Part shown: positions 34,250-46,262 of the stretch, piece after piece
How positions within the stretch are numbered: position 1 is the first letter of the stretch
How the letters are laid out: every line of letters begins with the position of its first letter
From: Spisula solida
Lineage: Eukaryota > Mollusca > Bivalvia > Venerida > Mactridae
DNA: 64,000 nucleotides
Direction: 5' to 3'
Assembly (NCBI GenBank): GCA_947247005.1
Contig: OX365956.1
Location: 11,490,089 to 11,554,088 of the forward strand
The notes under the pieces: generated by a model
Told to the model about the DNA's origin: nothing
Seen by the model: the letters and a program-made list of their open reading frames with translations, nothing else
Databases searched by the model: none
Translations under genes and position numbers: made by a program

Positions 34250-36573
34250 GATTTAGGAACTTTTCTTCTTTACGATTTACGACTTGAAGAAATATTACAT
34301 TTTTGTGATTATTAGCAGACTACTGGGAGTCATGTTTAACGTAGGATAACATTCATGGTGCATAAATAGTTCGAAGGGAGTCCTTGGTGAGACTATAATG
34401 GTATTTGTTTTAAGATTTGTAGCAAAATTTCCCAAATGACAAAAATCTGCTTTTTCTGTATTTACTGAGAGACAAATACAAGATATTTGCGTCTAAAGTG
34501 AAACTCAGATATTATAATTATCTAGGTTATTATTGTTTGGTCCACGCAGTGTAACTATACAGAACTGTTCGACTAATGATGATATAGAGGATATTTGTTG
34601 ATTTTGGTGTAAGGTCAAATTTTATTTCACCGGGTGATCAAAGAAAATCAATATTTTCACGAATGGCGTAACATTATCAGACAATGTTTATTAACCACCA
34701 GAGTACTCGAATATTTTTTATATAATCCAGTTAGTATCTGGTGACAGTGACGTAGCCGTTTTTGTGTAAACAGATGATTAAAACCATTGTCTGAATAGGT
34801 AGAGCGAATATGCCAAAATATGTTATACTCACATACACATTGTCAACAAATTTGAAGGCAATGAGCCCTACATTCTGTGACGTACGTTTCGCATCAGGTA
34901 CGCACCTGTTATTCGTTGAACGGTATGTTTAAAAAACATGTTTGTCACGTACGCCAAGTTTGGCTTACCATATCCGGAGGTGGTGTGCGTGTATTTGTGT
35001 AATTAAACTAAATGGCGGACAGAGGCAAACAAAAGAATGTAAATAGTACAATCCGAGCATCCGTACATATTTCGAACTGAGAACGAAAACAACAAAATTA
35101 GTTCTTTCAAATTGTATGCCGCAAACGAAACGTACAACGAAGGATTATATCGACAAAACACGTGATTGTTAAACATGTTTGCAGGTTACTTTCCTTGAAC
35201 GTAGGGATGTTGTTATTTCAAAAATGAGGAGACAAACAGAAATATAGTCGAAAACTTTTAACCACTCGCTAATTAATCTCCGTGTGTTTTCGTTTTTGTA
35301 CAGTAAAAATGTTTTGATGAGTTATAATAACAACTCTGATTGGACAACGGATAAGCATGGATATTCATGGATGACAAGTTAAAAGTGACATGCAATAACT
35401 GCACAAATGAAAACATTGCAAATTTAAATATTTTAGCCTTTCCTATTAAGTTTTGATAGAGGTTTGATAGACGGATGTACATTACATGGGAGGTGAGATA
35501 TCATTTTTACAAGTAAAAAATTTGAGAGTAAAATGAGAGTAGGGTTAAGAAAGTGGGCAACATTGTGAACAGTTTTGGTATAGAAAAACAGAACAAAATT
35601 CTAAAATTCTCTAAAGGTGTTGGCAAGGTTATAATAATCTCATTGGCCAAGTTAGGAAAGGTTGAATAACATGAAAGGTCAAAACAAGTCTTAATAGAAA
35701 AAAACACACGCTATATGCAGAAACAGGTACATGTATATGAAAAAAAGCCAAAGGACATATTTTTGTCAAAAGAAACATCTGATAGCCTCAAGGTTTGAAA
35801 GGTGTTTTGTTCTTAATTACTAATATCGACTTCATGTATCGTCTTACCAAATAATGTTCAGTCTCACTTCTCAGTTATTCAAAAACTACAGATGAAAGTA
35901 CTCAGGGCCATGATTTATGAATATCTGCAATGGCGACAAACTAATGATATTTTAGCAATAAACCTCGCACACTATCCGAGTAGTTTCGACATTGTTCGGT
36001 TCATTACCATTAGGAACAGCAATTACTGTTACCAATGATGCATGAGTGCTGATTTATAATGGTATAATTCCGAAACTAATACTTCAAATTATGCTAGTCA
36101 AGTCTTGCTGTTTTCTTGCAACAACCTCGTTTAATATTCAAACGCCGATAATTGCATGTGCGTACTTTTAAAATCCGATTCTGATTCAATAAACTGTACT
36201 TATTTCAAACCAGCATTACAAAAAATGGATTAATTATCGAATATTGGGGCAACAAACACGTTTTACCGGAAGAGAAAAAGCCTCTCCAGGGCGACTCGAA
36301 TGCAGGTTTCCTTAGGTAGCCCAATTACCGGAGGGGGGGGGGGTAAATGTAAAATGGTGGTTGAACAGCTGAATTGCTGAAAGCCGCCCCCGAAAATAGG
36401 GGACTTTTCTCATTACATCAAATGCATGTGTAAAAACACTTAAACCCAATTTCCTGATTCTAATGCAGAATAGTCTAGAAATAAAACCATTTCCAGTTAA
36501 ACTGAAGTTTCTTTACAGGACCATGTGCAATCTAATTTTGGCTAAAGGTAGCTCACAAATATACTGTTGGAGC

Positions 36574-36773
36574 TAGGTCATTCCGCATAAGGAATTCAGC
36601 GTTTTTATTGCTAAACTATGTCATTCAGCTTTTTGACAGCTGGGACTTGGACAGTTCATTTTCTCGTTCAGTTATGTGTTGGCTATTGAGTCGGGTTATT
36701 CGAGGTTTTTATGTTTTCTGTGCTCGGCTGGTTAAGTTGAGTGCTGTCTTCCCTGTCCGACTTTCTATGATCT
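36574..36773 (+). repeat. S-family repeat copy in U2
   Basis: Counterpart of 22417-22618, from TAGGTCATTCCGC to CCCTGTCCGACTTTC. Confidence 0.7.
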
Positions 36774-38399
36774 AGTTGATCAGCTTGCATTTTATAGAAT
36801 TTGGTCCGACTCTCTATTGTCAATTTGTAATGTATACAGCTAGACAATGTGTGTAGTTGATCTCCACTCAGCTTGACATTAGGAAGAACAAATGTAATAG
36901 TATCCTGTGTGTATGTTTGTGAGCTATAAGTGCAGAAGATATTTTGAGAGAGATAAAGGACAAATACATTATGGCTTTTGTGTGATACTTTACTACATTA
37001 CGATGAACAAACAACAATATAATGGATGTTTTAAGTAAACATCACATTTGTTTGAAAGGCGAACCAGTTGTTTTGACAGTATAAAATCTAAACTCAAGGG
37101 TATCATAAATGAATTTCTGAAACGTAATTCAGATTTCCTTAAAAGCTTAAGAAGGGTATGTAGTTTTCTTTAATTTAAACAACCATTTCTGGTTTGATTA
37201 TGCCTGACTTTGTGAGACTTTTAACAACATCTTGATTACTGTATAGCGGGTATATTTCACGGGGGTCTAAAATTCGCTATATTCGCGGTCAACATCGATA
37301 GCGCGAAATCTAAACCCAGCGAAATATTCACCACGTAAATATACAAATTTTACAAAGGGAGACAATTCATGATTAAAAACACGTGAAGGAGTAACAAGAA
37401 ATGTACCAACGTTGACCCAATGACTTTGCCAGAAGTATGTCGGTTTAGCAAAATACGGTATAATACGGAAATGAGACTACGACTTATAATAAATTACAAA
37501 ATATTATTCGAAATTAGATCTTTGTAAAATGTGTGTAAACTCTATGCATGTGTACCAAATATCATACGTGCATCATGTTTTCTCAACATTAAAAACGGTT
37601 AATTATAAGCCGGTGCATCAAACTTGTTAAATTTAATGCTTTTGTTTGCAAAACGTGTAAATGTTTGTGTACATTTTCTAATGATAGTCAACTCAGCTAT
37701 CGAACAAACCGTTCAAAATAACAGTCGAAACACAACAAGCGATTTGTGAATAAAATAAATAAGCTTACTGTGTAATTTGTAAATCCCGTATATAGTTCAT
37801 AAATCATCAAACGTTTGGAAGGACAGAAGCACACGCCCCGGTGGGTAGCATAAATAAATCATGGACAGGGGGTTTAAATACGACTGACTTCTTATTAGAC
37901 TATGTATACCAAAGTGTTTGCCTGTGCGCCGCAACAAGATCAAAGTATAAATACTCTGGTCGAAATGTCAGTGAAACACGGACATAGGTACGGGAAGGTG
38001 ATTAGAATATAGAAATGTACACGTATTTGGTTGGTCCGACATAATGCAAGGATCGAGCCGAAATGAGCCAATTGCATTTATCCGACAACTGTTTAGTAAA
38101 ATTCAGTTTGACTCAATAATGTTCAAAATATGTGCACCCAGTATGATAAAAGTATACACGCATCCTTTCACTATAACCTGAATATGATCATAGACAGATA
38201 AGCTGTCAGCAAGTGGCTTCTTTTTAATTCTGACGGTCCAGCTTATACAGGCATCCCTGTATATATTGCGTCGAAATGGTTTGACAAAATATGATCACAG
38301 AGTTATCCAGCCCAGAAGGCTGTCATGGAAGGTGAGATGCAGTCGGGTCAGAATATCTCGGTTGACGAATCAACAGGTTCAACATGTTTTTACTAAACT

Positions 38400-39098
38400 A
38401 GCTGTTGCTGTTCGATCTCCAGTCGATACTGCTCAATAACAAGTCGTTTTCTTCAGTTTGTAGTCTGGCAGTTTTTATTTAAGTTTTTCTCTCTCAATTG
38501 CAAAATGTCATTAATTTTTCATAAGAACTTGCAATAGATTCAGGAGCAGTACATTTTAGATTTATCGTTAGTCTTCTCATGAAGAAACAAATTCCCGGTG
38601 TTGAGCGACGGATGGGATCTTGCTACTGACGAGGTTTCATGTCTCGGCTTAGTCTGATCATACGGGGATAAGTCAATCTCGTGTCCACAAGCTGAACGAT
38701 CTTCTGTCTGAAGAACAGTGGCTGTATCTATTCCCCCGTTGAACCCTATAACTGCAGAATCTCCAAGAATCCACGCAGTTCCTCTGTTTCCGTCAATGGT
38801 TTGCATATGACATCTCACTACAAGTCTTTTCGAGTGTCTGTTTACATTTTACAGCCTTTCCTGTTGTAATACTAGTCCACTCGTTCCATTTCGTTCGTAC
38901 ATCATCCGGCGTACGTACAATCTGTGAGACATCATTTACACCACTGATTATTTCTGACCACACCCTTTGCGTCTTATCCATTGTTACAACGTCACAGAAT
39001 TTACTAAATATAACATTTTTATATGTGTTTACCCCTTGAGCTAACAATTCCAATTAGTCTGGATAGTGCCTTGGTTTCCGCCTTTTTGAGTCAGCCAT
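38400..39098 (-). pseudogene. Myb/SANT-like DNA-binding protein relic, copy 2
   Basis: It starts at ATG 39098 (MADSKRRKPRH) and hits a TAA after 14 codons, where copy 1 has TAT (Tyr). The frame then reopens (39053-38793) with the same Myb/SANT helices. A second frame (38818-38540) carries WILGDSAVIGFNGGIDTA and a Ser/His-rich tail. The frame switch between the two parts occurs in both copies, so it either predates the duplication or marks an unrecognised intron. Confidence 0.72.
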
Positions 39099-39442
39099 GT
39101 TTATACCTCGATACAAAAATATCCGGTAAAAGAATACACAGCTCAATCTTTCATAATTAACGACGGAGTAAAGAACGAACGTCTGACGACAGCTTTCAAT
39201 GTACCCGCGCAAATCTCTCGTTAACCAAAAATCTTTCAGTATTTTACTGTTCATTAAAACTAAGTTAACGATAGTAGCGAGATATCAGGTCGACCGCTAT
39301 CATTCATCACGATTTACTTTTCACTCGGCATAACATTTGTCCAATATGTAACCATGCTAAGACATTCCGGGAACATATCCTATGTTACTATTTGTTCGCT
39401 ATCATCGTATAATCAGTCACGCTATCATAGACATGTGAAAAA

Positions 39443-40269
39443 CAAACTTCTCGTGTCGCGTAAGGACAAACACGAGCCTTTTAATGCCTCAAATATTAGA
39501 CAAATTGTCAGGAATTTACCTTTTATTGGTATTCTTAAATTATAAGAATTTTTTAACGACTGAAACTATTTCTTTCGGCCCTTTTAGTGCACCCCCACTT
39601 ATATATAAGTGGGGGCATATAGCATTGATGCTGTCCATCGGTCTGTCTGTACGTACGTACGTACATCCGTCCATAACGCAAATCTTGTGTGTTAAACTCC
39701 TCATAAACAGCTAGATGGAATGGAATGTCTTTAAACTTTCACAGATGAACAACCCTAATGTATAGATGACCTTAGAGGATGGCATTTTGATGCGTACATT
39801 TTAACAAGAGTTATGGCCTTTTGTTACTTTACTATATACCCCATAATGAACAATCTTGTGTGTTGAACTCCTCACACTGCTAGATGGAAACGTATAGATG
39901 ACCGTGAAGGATGGACACTTTGCTGCATCACATTGTACCAGAAGTATGGGCATATGTTCTTTCTACTATATACCCCTTAATAAATAAATAATGAATTTTC
40001 CTTCAAACCTTCATAGATTCAACAACCTCAATGTATAGATGGGGTATTTAATGGAATGTTCGCAGTGTTAGCTGAATGATGGACCTTTGCTATTTTTAAT
40101 ATAACTTTAGTTCACAAGACTAGTTATCAAACCGAAGTTTAAAAAGCATGTTTTTCCAAAAGTAAAGAGTTGTTTTCAGACAGTTTTTTCTTGTTTTCTC
40201 AAAATATTGATTTACGAAATAATAATAAAAAATAATAAAAACTTGTAGATCGATACCAGGAAGTTGTGT
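39443..40269. repeat. Dispersed repeat with GGGGGCATATAG head and internal direct repeats
   Basis: A perfect 24-bp palindrome built on CCCCCACTTATA occupies 39593-39616. It is followed by a short (GTAC)n run (39650-39664), then two diverged direct repeats starting AATCTTGTGTGTT (39680 and 39852) that include CTAGATGGAA. Repetitive character is inferred from the internal repeats and U2/D2 junctions; no coding potential. Confidence 0.55.
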
Positions 40270-40788
40270 ATTAAGCTCTCTTATTCAAGAGCATTAGTCA
40301 AATCAGCTTAATTGTTATACACAATGGTGTCCTTCTACCAGAATTCTGAATGCAAAATGTGATCTGAATCTTTTGATTTCACAAACCGGAACGAACTGTC
40401 CTTACATCCGTTTTGTGATCATTCAGACATAGATACACATTGCGTGCAGACAGTACTACTGGGATTTTTCTATCAATGGCGTGATGAGTATAGGTCTGTA
40501 ACAGTTCCACTTCCATCAACATATTATACTTACTTTGGAGATTTGTACAATGTAATTCAATTTGTGGTTAGACGCTTATTTCACATTCAGTTTGTGGTTT
40601 AATAGGGTTAATGTTCTAGTACGGTTATACAACAGATGGTAAAGGTCAACCGTGATTTTGTGCCGTGACTAATTTATGGAGTTGATTTCCCACATCAATG
40701 GGAAGGCACTTGCTTATGTATACCAAGTAGTACAGTATTAAGTTATCACGGAACAGGGGAAGTGATTGAATGCATGACCAAAAGAATA

Positions 40789-41825
40789 CAAGCCAAATAG
40801 TTCCTGCGAGCAAATGATGTACCGACTTCATTTGACAGAGAATTGACAGGATCCTCGACCTTCTATCTGCATAATTCAACAGCTGATGTGTATAATATTA
40901 AGCATGAAAATCTCAAAATTGTGAAAAACATTAGCGCGATAGGCAGGTAGCTTTCAAATTGGGAAACTATATGCACGATAATTTGACATACGAAATTTAT
41001 CAACAAATTGTTAAATAATTTCATGTATAACAAACCAATTTTCAAGACACATAATTGCATATTATGACTCCCTTGTTCCATATAATATTTATATTCTTAT
41101 AAATAAAACCTCGTATCAGTCCATTAAAGGTATTATCATAAGACATGTTTTCAGTGTTCAACAATATCAATGATCATAAACCAATTCCGATAATTCAGTG
41201 ACAATAGACATTTAGAATTTTACGTCTCTGAATAGACATTAACACTGAATGGTAATTTTCCTTATATGACTCTGGAGACCAAAAGAAACTGTGTATGTTG
41301 TTAATTTTATCAAGAGAAACAACCAGCACTTATTTTACCCGCTGATCCTAAAAAAATCTGAAAAAAAAATTACGGAGTGAAGTGCCGGGTATGAATTGTG
41401 TTGAGTACGAAAACAAAATATTCAGGATGGTACGACAGTTATGAAACGTTAGCGAAGAATTTATCCAACGATTAAACGATCTAAACTCGTGTTTTATACT
41501 CTTTTAAACCGAGTTGCGTGTATGTTTTTATCGTAGGGACGGGTTTTAAGGATAATTTTGTAGTTCTTTCTAAGAAGTTCGACTTGCCCGGGCCGACATA
41601 CGTCAGCCATCTGTTTGCGTAAGATAACCTATTTTCGTTCAAAAAAAATTTGAAATCTTGTAACGACCGGTTTGATTAGTCTGGTTCACGACATTCTTAC
41701 AAAATGCATCGTTTTTTGGAATTTTTTTTTGAAATCGTAAACCATCGAGAACAGGTCACGTGCCCCTCCATGGACTTTTTACTTAAGGCTTTCCAATATA
41801 CCTGCTCGCTCAAGCTCGCAGGTAA
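40789..41825. mobile_element. 1037-bp insertion with GC-rich terminal hairpin (Helitron-like candidate)
   Basis: It is defined by the empty site in D1: AGAATA|TGACC at 34092/34093. The right end carries the hairpin ACCTGCTCGCTCAAGCTCGC followed by AGGT. No target duplication and no terminal inverted repeats are seen, and the site lies between A and T, as Helitrons prefer. A CTRR 3' terminus is not evident, so the class is uncertain. The terminal 150 bp recurs at 57427-57577. Confidence 0.65.
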
Positions 41826-41840
41826 TGACCATGCCTTATG

Positions 41841-41935
41841 AAAAAGATTATATTAAGTCAGACAGGGAAGGCAGCACTCAACTTAACCAGCCGAGCACAG
41901 AAAACATTAAAAACACACAAAGCACAATACCCAAC
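41841..41935 (-). repeat. S-family repeat fragment in D2
   Basis: Same content and flanks as 34108-34200. Confidence 0.75.
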
Positions 41936-42791
41936 AGAAAACACGACACGACATCCCGTCCCGAAAGTCAGCCGCCTCAGTCAGCCTTACTTTTCTGGGT
42001 TCGATCCTTGGATTTGTAACTCTTTTAGATAGCTTAGTTAATTTCATATTGCTCGTCAAAGATGCATTTCGTTGAATTTTCGTTTAATTACAAAGTAATA
42101 AAGTTGGTTTTGTTGGTCAGAAATAACTGTCGATCCCTCATCGGATAATAGCGACAATTAGTTACAAGTATAGTGAGGTTGTTAAACATGACTTGTGTAA
42201 AAAGACATGACTGGTCTTCGTATATTGAGCATATGTTGTCAGCTGAACAGAAATACTGGGAGTTAGATATTGCCATGAACGGCGTCCGCGATCATCAATT
42301 CTAGTACATCATCTGACACTAAGATAGACACTGACGACGGAACACAGAAAGTGTGGTAGAAACTCTCGGAAGGATTGTATCGTGAAATATGAAATGGAAA
42401 TTAAAGTACCGAAATATGTAAATAACATAAAGAAACAATGAAAACATAAAAATAAAGTTTCATTAGAAAAATATACAATAGTTTTAAAAATGTCTTCAGA
42501 TATTCTCTTGACCAGAAATAAATGAAAAACAAACAGTAAAGGGGAAGTCATATATGGGTAAAGAAGCATGAACGCGTATTTTATTAAATGCAAAACTCAC
42601 ATTTTCAACCAATTGCTCAAGCGATACTGACAAGCTCACGGTATACACAAATAGTATCAATAAATATTAGAAATAGTTGAATATGTTGTATAAATGTCAT
42701 TTACGGCCATCCGATCGTTACTACTAACACGTCTTGATGCTGAACAGTCACATTTCATCATGTCTGAACTAAAATAAGGGTTATAACTTAC

Positions 42792-43160
42792 CATTAACGA
42801 GATATGTATCTTACATGGAATTCTACCAAGGAACCAAGTCGCCGTCACATCCGCTATTAACACAGATGGTAAACTTACGACAATCACGCCAAAGTCAGCA
42901 ACTGACAAATTCACCATGAACATATTAGTCACAGTCCTTAAGTCTTTATTTTTCCATACAGCAAAGCATACAAGTATGTTACCAAGAACACCAACGACGA
43001 AGGTGATTGTGTAGGCTGCTATAAGTACCCAGTGCCACGACTTTGGGGTGGCTATACGATATAACATTTCTAGTGTTATGTTCTGTGTTTCCACATGGTA
43101 TGTTCTCGACTCAATCACCGATGAGCCATTCAATGACAAAGTAACATTTAAATCTGCCAT
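42792..43160 (-). CDS. GPCR exon 1: N-terminus, TM1, TM2, start of TM3
   Basis: Encodes residues 1-123. The start is firm because an in-frame TAA lies two codons upstream (TAA GCA ATG). The short extracellular N-terminus has three N-glycosylation sequons (N5, N11, N27) and no signal peptide. TM1 (about 43-68) has the GN pair with N61; TM2 (about 77-102) has LSVAD with D89; C116 is the conserved TM3 cysteine. The stretch PKSWHWVLIAAY and the ADVTATWF loop closely resemble orexin and allatotropin receptors. The exon ends at ATG followed by GTAAGT, phase 0. Confidence 0.9.
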
Positions 43161-43666
43161 TGCTTAATTAAAGGTAGTTTTATCCGAATGAATCTATGAA
43201 AGTAACAGAGCTGTGTGTATCCGTTGTTATATAGAAATGTCTAAACATGTTTCACATGAACCAAACAATGAATGAAACACGTGCGTTTATATAATATAAC
43301 AGCATAGTCACTGGACAATATTTAATACTCCATAATGCACACACATACTGACAAACATATTATGCTATGTAATTTTTATTATAACAAATTGTTGATTAAT
43401 TCAAATTCCAGATATTTATTATGTTATGGTAAACTTCTACAATAACCAAACAACTGTGTCGATTCATTCACAAGCGCGAGGTACGTCATCGCAGTTTTCC
43501 AATAGCAAACCTGTTTAAGCACGCGACAGAGCATATGTTCAATATTCAAGTTAAAGAAATAACATCATTTGTGCAGCATCCGAACAATGGCAAATCGTGC
43601 GTTCAGGCCCGGTCACAACCAACTTGAGTGATTTTTGTCCTTACGTTTTATACATATAAAACAAAA
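43161..43666. other. Region upstream of the GPCR start codon
   Basis: Should hold 5' UTR and possibly promoter. No convincing core promoter element can be chosen in this AT-rich sequence, and a spliced upstream exon cannot be excluded. Confidence 0.4.
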
Positions 43667-43765
43667 CAAAAAGATTATATTAAGTCAGACAGGGAAGGCA
43701 GCTCTCAGCTTAACCAGCCGAGCACAGAAAACATTAAAAACACACAAAGCACAGTGCCCAACTGA
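43667..43765 (-). repeat. S-family repeat fragment
   Basis: Contains GATTATATTAAGTCAGACAG and CCAGCCGAGCACAGAAAAC. It is an independent copy, since its flanks differ from those at 34108 and 41841. 43766-44266 to its right shows nothing recognisable. Confidence 0.75.
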
Positions 43766-44266
43766 ACCAACCGAGCACAGGCGCATGCAACAACTCTTAA
43801 ACATACTACGAGAATTCATAAATATAAATTTCGGTGTAATTATTTAACGGTACACTATATGTATATGCCCGTGAACAAGTAACAACAACAAAAAAAATAT
43901 TTTTAGCATATACACAAAATTTCATGCAAAAATATTCATAAACAAAAGTTATACGGGAAAAACACTTGCACACTTATAAGATAGCACGTTTAATAAATCT
44001 AGCTTGAAAACTGATTGAGTTATGTCAGTTCCAAGACTTTGAACAGATTTACAGTCTGTAGGCAATTGATAGTCCCATCCGGTTGAAAACATAATTGAGC
44101 AAAATAGCATACAACTAAAGGCCTATAGCAAGTTTCTTTAATAGATAGCAATATCAGTACGGTAGAAGTCGGGTCCGATAACAGTGCGGGAACGGCAAAT
44201 AACAGTGGGCCGTTCTCAGACATTGTGATTTTAAACACGTAAAATCGACGTATCAAAGATAAGTTA

Positions 44267-45265
44267 ATGGCACTGGTCGAAAATACATCTAGTAGAGAAA
44301 AGACTATATTTCAGGCGTGTAGTTATTCTAATGCAGTTTTTACTAACAACATATTGGATAATTATACTATGTGGACCTGCAGCGAGGTCTGTAAAGCCCT
44401 TATATTTCTTCTTGACAACATTTTTGTTAGGCTGAGCAAAACCGGTTATAGACAAAGCATTGGTGTTCCAATGGGAACTAATGGTGCACCTCTTGTCGCA
44501 GATCTGTTTTTTATACTGTTACGATTGTATAAATTGTCTCCCGAACACCAATCTAATAAAATTACAGCGTTTAATAATACTTCCCGATACCTTGATGACA
44601 TTTTAAATATTGATAATCCTTACTTTTCTAATTAGATCGAAGAAATTTACCATGACGAATTAACACGAAATACAGCTAATTCATCCGTTACACGCACATC
44701 ATTCCTAGACTTCAATCTTGCAATTGAGGCAGGTCAAATTGTAAGTAAACTTTTCAACAAAAGAGATGATTTTAACTTCGATACTATAAATTACCCACAC
44801 TTGGAGGGAGATGTTCCACGGTCAACTTCATAATTATGGGGTTTACGCTTCTCAATTAATCCGTTTTACTAGAGCTTGTTCTCGTGTGGAAGACTTTAAT
44901 ACTCGAAATCTTTGTATTACTAGTACTTATAAGTTACTGCAACAAGTCTATCGCTTCCATAAACTTCGTAAAACTTGAACAAATTATATAGGCGTAATCC
45001 AGATCTCATTTCTAAATATACAATGTAGTATTAACTTAAAGACACTTCTGCGACAAGGTCTGTCTAAGCCTGAATTTTATGGTGATGTGCTTTACAAATT
45101 GCAATAATGTCTGGGTCATAGCCACTTTCATTATGTGTTTATCAAGATTATAAAACGTTTTATGAGTAGAGGATATGGCCCTTTAATGCAAATGCAAAGG
45201 ACTGCATGCTTAGTAGCGGGTCCATTTACAGCTCGCCATTATGCTTCCTATTTCATTGTGCGATG
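44267..45265 (+). pseudogene. Penelope-like element reverse transcriptase relic
   Basis: An open piece (44267-44633) encodes IGVPMGTNGAPLVADLFF, a Penelope/TERT-type motif B, and SRYLDDILNIDNP, the YxDD catalytic box. After a stop the frame continues with TSFLDFNLAI and KRDDFNFDTINYPHL. Frame changes then give a segment with SQLIRFTRACSRVEDFN-type sequence and LKTLLRQGLSKPEFYGDVL and ending near FTARHYASY. No GIY-YIG endonuclease domain is recognised after it. Several stops and frameshifts: dead copy. Confidence 0.8.
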
Positions 45266-45744
45266 ACCGGACAATAAACAGACTCTATGATATGCATTAC
45301 CTCAAACCTTTGTGGACGGATGGCATTGATGCCTGTCTGTTACATTGTCTTGTCGTACCCTTAAATGTTTTGCTCTCTTGTTGCTCTGAATTCTGATAGG
45401 TCATTGAGTACTTTCTGTGCTACTCGATGGGCGTCATTTTTAAAATGTTTCATGTTTTACATTCGTTTATTACCGGTCACTGTTGCCTTTTTGTTAGGGG
45501 GCATTACATTGCGGGGAAACATTAGTCCCTTAGTCAACCTTCCTCTATGTATGTATTGTCCACTTTATAGTATAAATAATTCGTTCAGGGGTTAATGTAC
45601 AGCTGTGGAGTTATGTATGTAGTTTTCTGTTGCTGGTTTGTTTAGTTTCCTGAGCCCTATCGTCCACTGCGGTCATGTAGCGTGGTTGTTCGCTACGTCA
45701 TACATAGACAATTACGTCATTTTACTTGTTCTACTAAAATATTT

Positions 45745-46262
45745 TACTTATTTAAACTAGGTCATCCGGCTGGAGTGTCCAATGTGGTCATGAGACGGGA
45801 TTGTTCACTTAGGTATATCTCGACTGGTTTCGGCTGATGCATTCAGCTGGGATATTTTACTTACTTATTGAAACTAGGTCATCTGGCTAGGGCTTTTAGC
45901 TTTTTTATTGTTAAAACTAGGTCATTCAGCTGAAACCATGCCTTTCAACGTTTTAATACTGTTACTTAACTTTGGGGGCTTAAGGCAGCTACAACTATGT
46001 AGTTCAGCAGTTTTACTGTTGTGGCGAGGTAATTCAGTGTAGGCATTCAGCCTTTTGTTGGCTGAAACTATTCCATTCAGCTTTTTAACAGCTGGAACAG
46101 TGGCAGATTAATGTTCTTGTTCGGCTGTGTGTTGGGAACTTTTTCTTTTTAGGATTTCTGACAGCTAAACATAGGCATTATAGTCGTTTAGCTGTGGAAA
46201 CAGGGTCATTCAGCTTCGGCATTCAGTCTTTTGGTTGCTGAAACTGTTTTGTCTGGTTTGCT
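45745..46262 (+). repeat. Degenerate tandem zone of (GCTGAAACTAGGTCATTCAGCT)-type units
   Basis: At least six variants of AACTAGGTCATTCAGCT or GGCATTCAGCCTTTTG recur over about 520 bp, directly after the Penelope-like relic. The same motifs open the S-family copies at 22417, 30044 and 36574, which links S to this zone. 45266-45744 between is unassigned. Confidence 0.7.

Larger units (their letters stand above)
34249..39442. repeat. Repeat unit U2 (copy 2, more compact)
   Basis: Direct-orientation partner of U1. It lacks the LINE, the 215-bp S copy and 1.3 kb around the SINE head, but keeps about 100 bp (37467-37572) lost at the LINE site in U1. It includes the second Myb/SANT relic. It has a G10-11 run at 36333-36343. 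Confidence 0.9.
40270..41986. repeat. Duplicated segment D2 (with an insertion)
   Basis: Matches D1 over 40270-40788 and 41826-41986. The two parts are separated by the 1037-bp element at 40789-41825. Confidence 0.9.
16774..42791 (-). other. GPCR intron 1, 26 kb
   Basis: Donor GTAAGT directly follows ATG of codon 123; acceptor TTTCAG precedes ACA of codon 124. It contains a MITE, the U1 and U2 repeat units, a near-complete LINE, D1 and D2 duplications and several small elements described separately. Unassigned stretches are 17739-18476, 31348-33560 and 41987-42791, where I see nothing recognisable. Confidence 0.8.
3234..43160 (-). other. Gene span: allatotropin/orexin receptor-like GPCR, five coding exons
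   Basis: A complete seven-helix receptor of 381 residues is assembled from five exons joined by GT-AG introns with matching phases 0, 1, 2 and 1. Joined exon lengths (369, 370, 160, 113, 134) total 1146 nt with no internal stop. Introns from 5' to 3' are about 26.0, 6.8, 4.9 and 1.0 kb. By family knowledge such receptors bind amidated neuropeptides (allatotropin in protostomes, orexin in vertebrates) at the cell surface and signal through G proteins, chiefly Gq. The ligand here is inferred. Non-coding 5' exons could lie upstream of 43160 and are not resolved. Confidence 0.88.

Noticed and set aside
41992..42010. tRNA-like B box (GGGTTCGATCC)
   Set aside because: No A box or foldable tRNA structure lies upstream at the right distance.
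45365..45595. 76-codon hydrophobic plus-strand frame as a membrane protein
   Set aside because: It sits in decayed sequence after the Penelope-like relic with no family match.
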